From the NCBI GenBank assembly GCA_022821935.1, contig JAJECR010000007.1, positions 1-6,439 on the forward strand: a DNA stretch of 6,439 bases, written 5' to 3'. Source of the DNA: Candidatus Latescibacterota bacterium. Its GTDB lineage: Bacteria; JAAXHH01. Below the pieces are notes generated by a model, which was given only the letters and a program-made list of their open reading frames with translations, ran no database searches and had not been told where the DNA came from. This document shows, one piece after another, positions 5,204-6,439 of this stretch (positions within the stretch are counted from its first letter, which is position 1; each line of letters opens with the position of its first letter). The translations under genes were made by a program, and so were the position numbers.

Positions 5204-6130
5204 ATGATGGCGACTATTGAGAAGATCGCGGAAGTCGAGGCGATGGTGGGTGAGGGACCGGTCTGGGACCCGGACAGCAACACGCTGATGTGGACCGACA
5301 TCCGGACCGGCCGGTTTTTCGAATATGACCCCGCGACGAATCAGAACCGCCAGGTGCATGATGGTTTCAACGTCGGCGGGTTCGCCTACAACGAATACGG
5401 CGGAATTCTGGCGTGCATCTGGGACGGGATCGTGTTGTGGAAGTCAGATGACGAGTGGGTACGCGTTTTCGACGAGACCCACGACGGCGAGCCATTACGC
5501 TTCAATGACGTAACGGCCGATCCGGGCGGCCGGATGTTCGCCGGCTCGCTGATAGACGGCGGTGTGGGCAAACTGTACCGCTTTGATCCCGATGGCGGCG
5601 TGGAGATCATCGAAGAGGGGATCGGCTGCAGCAACGGCATGGGATATTCGCCGGACGAATCGATCATGTACTACACGGATTCCGCCGTGCGGACGATCTA
5701 CCAATACGATTACGACCGCGCGACCGGTTCCGTCTCCAACCAGCGGGAGTTCGTCAAACTACCCGATACGGCGGGGGTGCCGGACGGGATGACCGTCGAT
5801 GCCGAAGGTTTCGTCTGGACGGCCGTCTGGTTCGACGGATGCATTATCCGGTTCGACCCGGATGGCGTGGAGGAGCGCCGCATTGCACTACCGGCGATCC
5901 AGACCTCCAGCGTCATGTTCGGTGGTGCGGACCTGACCGACATCTACGTCACAACCGCGGGTACTGCGCTGGAACCCGGATCGCCCCTCGATCCGAGAGA
6001 CTACGACTGGGAGGCGTACGGACAGGGTTACCGCGGCGGCGGCCTGTTCCGCGTGCGACAGGACATACAGGGCAAACCTGAATACAAAGCCCGTTTTCCG
6101 TGGCCGAATAAACCAGCACAGGAGGAATGA
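5204..6130 (+). CDS. SMP-30/gluconolactonase/LRE family protein (sugar lactonase)
   Basis: Role: family members are six-bladed beta-propellers that use a divalent metal to hydrolyse aldonolactones to aldonic acids; no signal peptide is visible, so it is probably cytoplasmic. Seen: 308 residues, the usual length. The metal triad fits Glu17 (VGEGPVWD), Asn144 (CSNGMGYSPDE) and Asp194 (GVPDGMTVDAEG). The substrate pair is Arg99/Asn101 in RFNDVTADPGGRMFAGS, as in human regucalcin. Repeated strand signatures such as TDSAVRTIYQYDYD and GGADLTDIYVTTA mark the blades. Start chosen at 5204 (MMATIEK) from the GGAG 6 nt upstream; 5207 is equally possible. It is the first gene of a rightward pair: its TGA at 6128-6130 is followed directly by the next ATG, so translational coupling is likely. 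Inference: it produces the acid that the leftward cluster's dehydratase uses. Substrate is not determinable here. Confidence 0.93.
   Translation: MMATIEKIAEVEAMVGEGPVWDPDSNTLMWTDIRTGRFFEYDPATNQNRQVHDGFNVGGFAYNEYGGILACIWDGIVLWKSDDEWVRVFDETHDGEPLRFNDVTADPGGRMFAGSLIDGGVGKLYRFDPDGGVEIIEEGIGCSNGMGYSPDESIMYYTDSAVRTIYQYDYDRATGSVSNQREFVKLPDTAGVPDGMTVDAEGFVWTAVWFDGCIIRFDPDGVEERRIALPAIQTSSVMFGGADLTDIYVTTAGTALEPGSPLDPRDYDWEAYGQGYRGGGLFRVRQDIQGKPEYKARFPWPNKPAQEE
6120..6125 (+). promoter_or_regulatory. Strong ribosome-binding site of the amidohydrolase gene
   Basis: AGGAGG, a full anti-Shine-Dalgarno match, 5 nt before the ATG at 6131 and inside the last codons of the SMP-30 gene. It is the best RBS in the window and suggests that the second cistron is well translated. 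Confidence 0.75.
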
Positions 6131-6439
6131 ATGGCCTTCGACGTCGTCATTCGCGGCGGTGAGGTAATCGACGGTACCGGGAAGACCGGCCGGTACCCGG
6201 CGGACGTGGGGTTGCGGGATGGCCGCGTGGCGGGGATCGGAGACCTGTCCGATGCCGAGTCCGCCGGGACGATTGACGCCGGCGGCCACATCGTCTGCCC
6301 CGGGTTCATCGACGTGCACGTCCATTCCGAGAATTCCCTGCTCGGCGGCCGGGACCAGATGGGCGGCCTCCGGCAGGGCGTGACGACCCACTTGCTCGCG
6401 CCGGACGGATTCGGCTGGGCGGGATTGTCCCCTGAAGAG
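6131..6439 (+). CDS. D-aminoacylase / N-acyl-D-amino-acid deacylase-type amidohydrolase (5' part only)
   Basis: Seen: 103 codons to the right edge, still open; the family is usually near 500 residues, so only the N-terminal fifth is here. The beta-sandwich start, DVVIRGGEVIDGTG (4-17), is followed by VGLRDGRVAGIGDLS, TIDAGGHIVCPGFIDVHVHS (48-67) with metal ligands His63 and His65, and a GVTTHLLAPDGFG segment at 83-95. This order is characteristic of the DAA/dihydroorotase-like amidohydrolases. Family knowledge: classical D-aminoacylases have a Cys metal ligand in an NCGF motif at the last segment; here the aligned residue appears to be Asp92. Start is set by AGGAGG 5 nt upstream. It abuts the SMP-30 gene with no gap, so the two are co-transcribed. 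It probably hydrolyses an N-acyl or related amide; the exact substrate is open. Confidence 0.88.
   Translation, partial: MAFDVVIRGGEVIDGTGKTGRYPADVGLRDGRVAGIGDLSDAESAGTIDAGGHIVCPGFIDVHVHSENSLLGGRDQMGGLRQGVTTHLLAPDGFGWAGLSPEE

Noticed and set aside
5888..6391. A 167-codon minus-strand frame across the SMP-30/amidohydrolase junction
   Set aside because: It crosses two well-supported, tightly coupled genes on the opposite strand and has no family features.

Overview
The window is GC-rich (roughly 60% by eye) bacterial DNA, densely packed with genes of carbohydrate-acid and amide catabolism. Its enzyme families (DHDPS-like aldolase, mandelate-racemase-type enolase, UlaG-like metallo-beta-lactamase fold, SMP-30, D-aminoacylase-like amidohydrolase) and RBS-led start sites fit an uncultured, organic-matter-degrading bacterium. 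Latescibacterota, Poribacteria or Gemmatimonadota come to mind from general familiarity, but no marker gene here fixes the taxon. No rRNA, tRNA, CRISPR, phage or insertion-sequence gene was seen.

Layout. Three genes read leftward and probably form one operon: an UlaG-like MBL-fold hydrolase (2938 to 2147), an enolase-superfamily sugar-acid dehydratase candidate (1984 to 887) and a DHDPS/KdgD-like aldolase cut by the left edge (775 to 1). The gap between the first two is filled wall to wall by a 20-bp tandem repeat, 8 units at 1991-2150. The gap between the last two holds an imperfect duplicate of the enolase gene's 3' end. Divergent from this operon is pcm (3184-3843), a protein-L-isoaspartate methyltransferase. 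The 245-bp divergent gap holds a TTGACA promoter overlapped by a 9+9 bp dyad that looks like an operator. pcm converges on an aldo/keto-reductase-like TIM-barrel gene (4868 to 3861), with a hairpin spanning both stop codons. A 335-bp divergent gap with a good sigma70-type promoter then leads into a rightward pair: an SMP-30/gluconolactonase (5204-6130) abutted, with no gap, by a D-aminoacylase-type amidohydrolase (6131 to the right edge).

How the genes may work together (inference). Lactone hydrolysis (SMP-30, perhaps also the MBL protein), dehydration of the sugar acid (enolase superfamily) and processing of the resulting 2-keto-3-deoxy acid (DHDPS/KdgD-like) would make a non-phosphorylative sugar-acid route. 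The amidohydrolase could release the acid or an amine from an N-acylated substrate. The most unusual items are the 20-bp array that exactly fills an intergenic gap and appears to supply the next gene's ribosome-binding site, the putative operator, the duplicated gene tail, and the reductase-like barrel without a recognisable catalytic tetrad.
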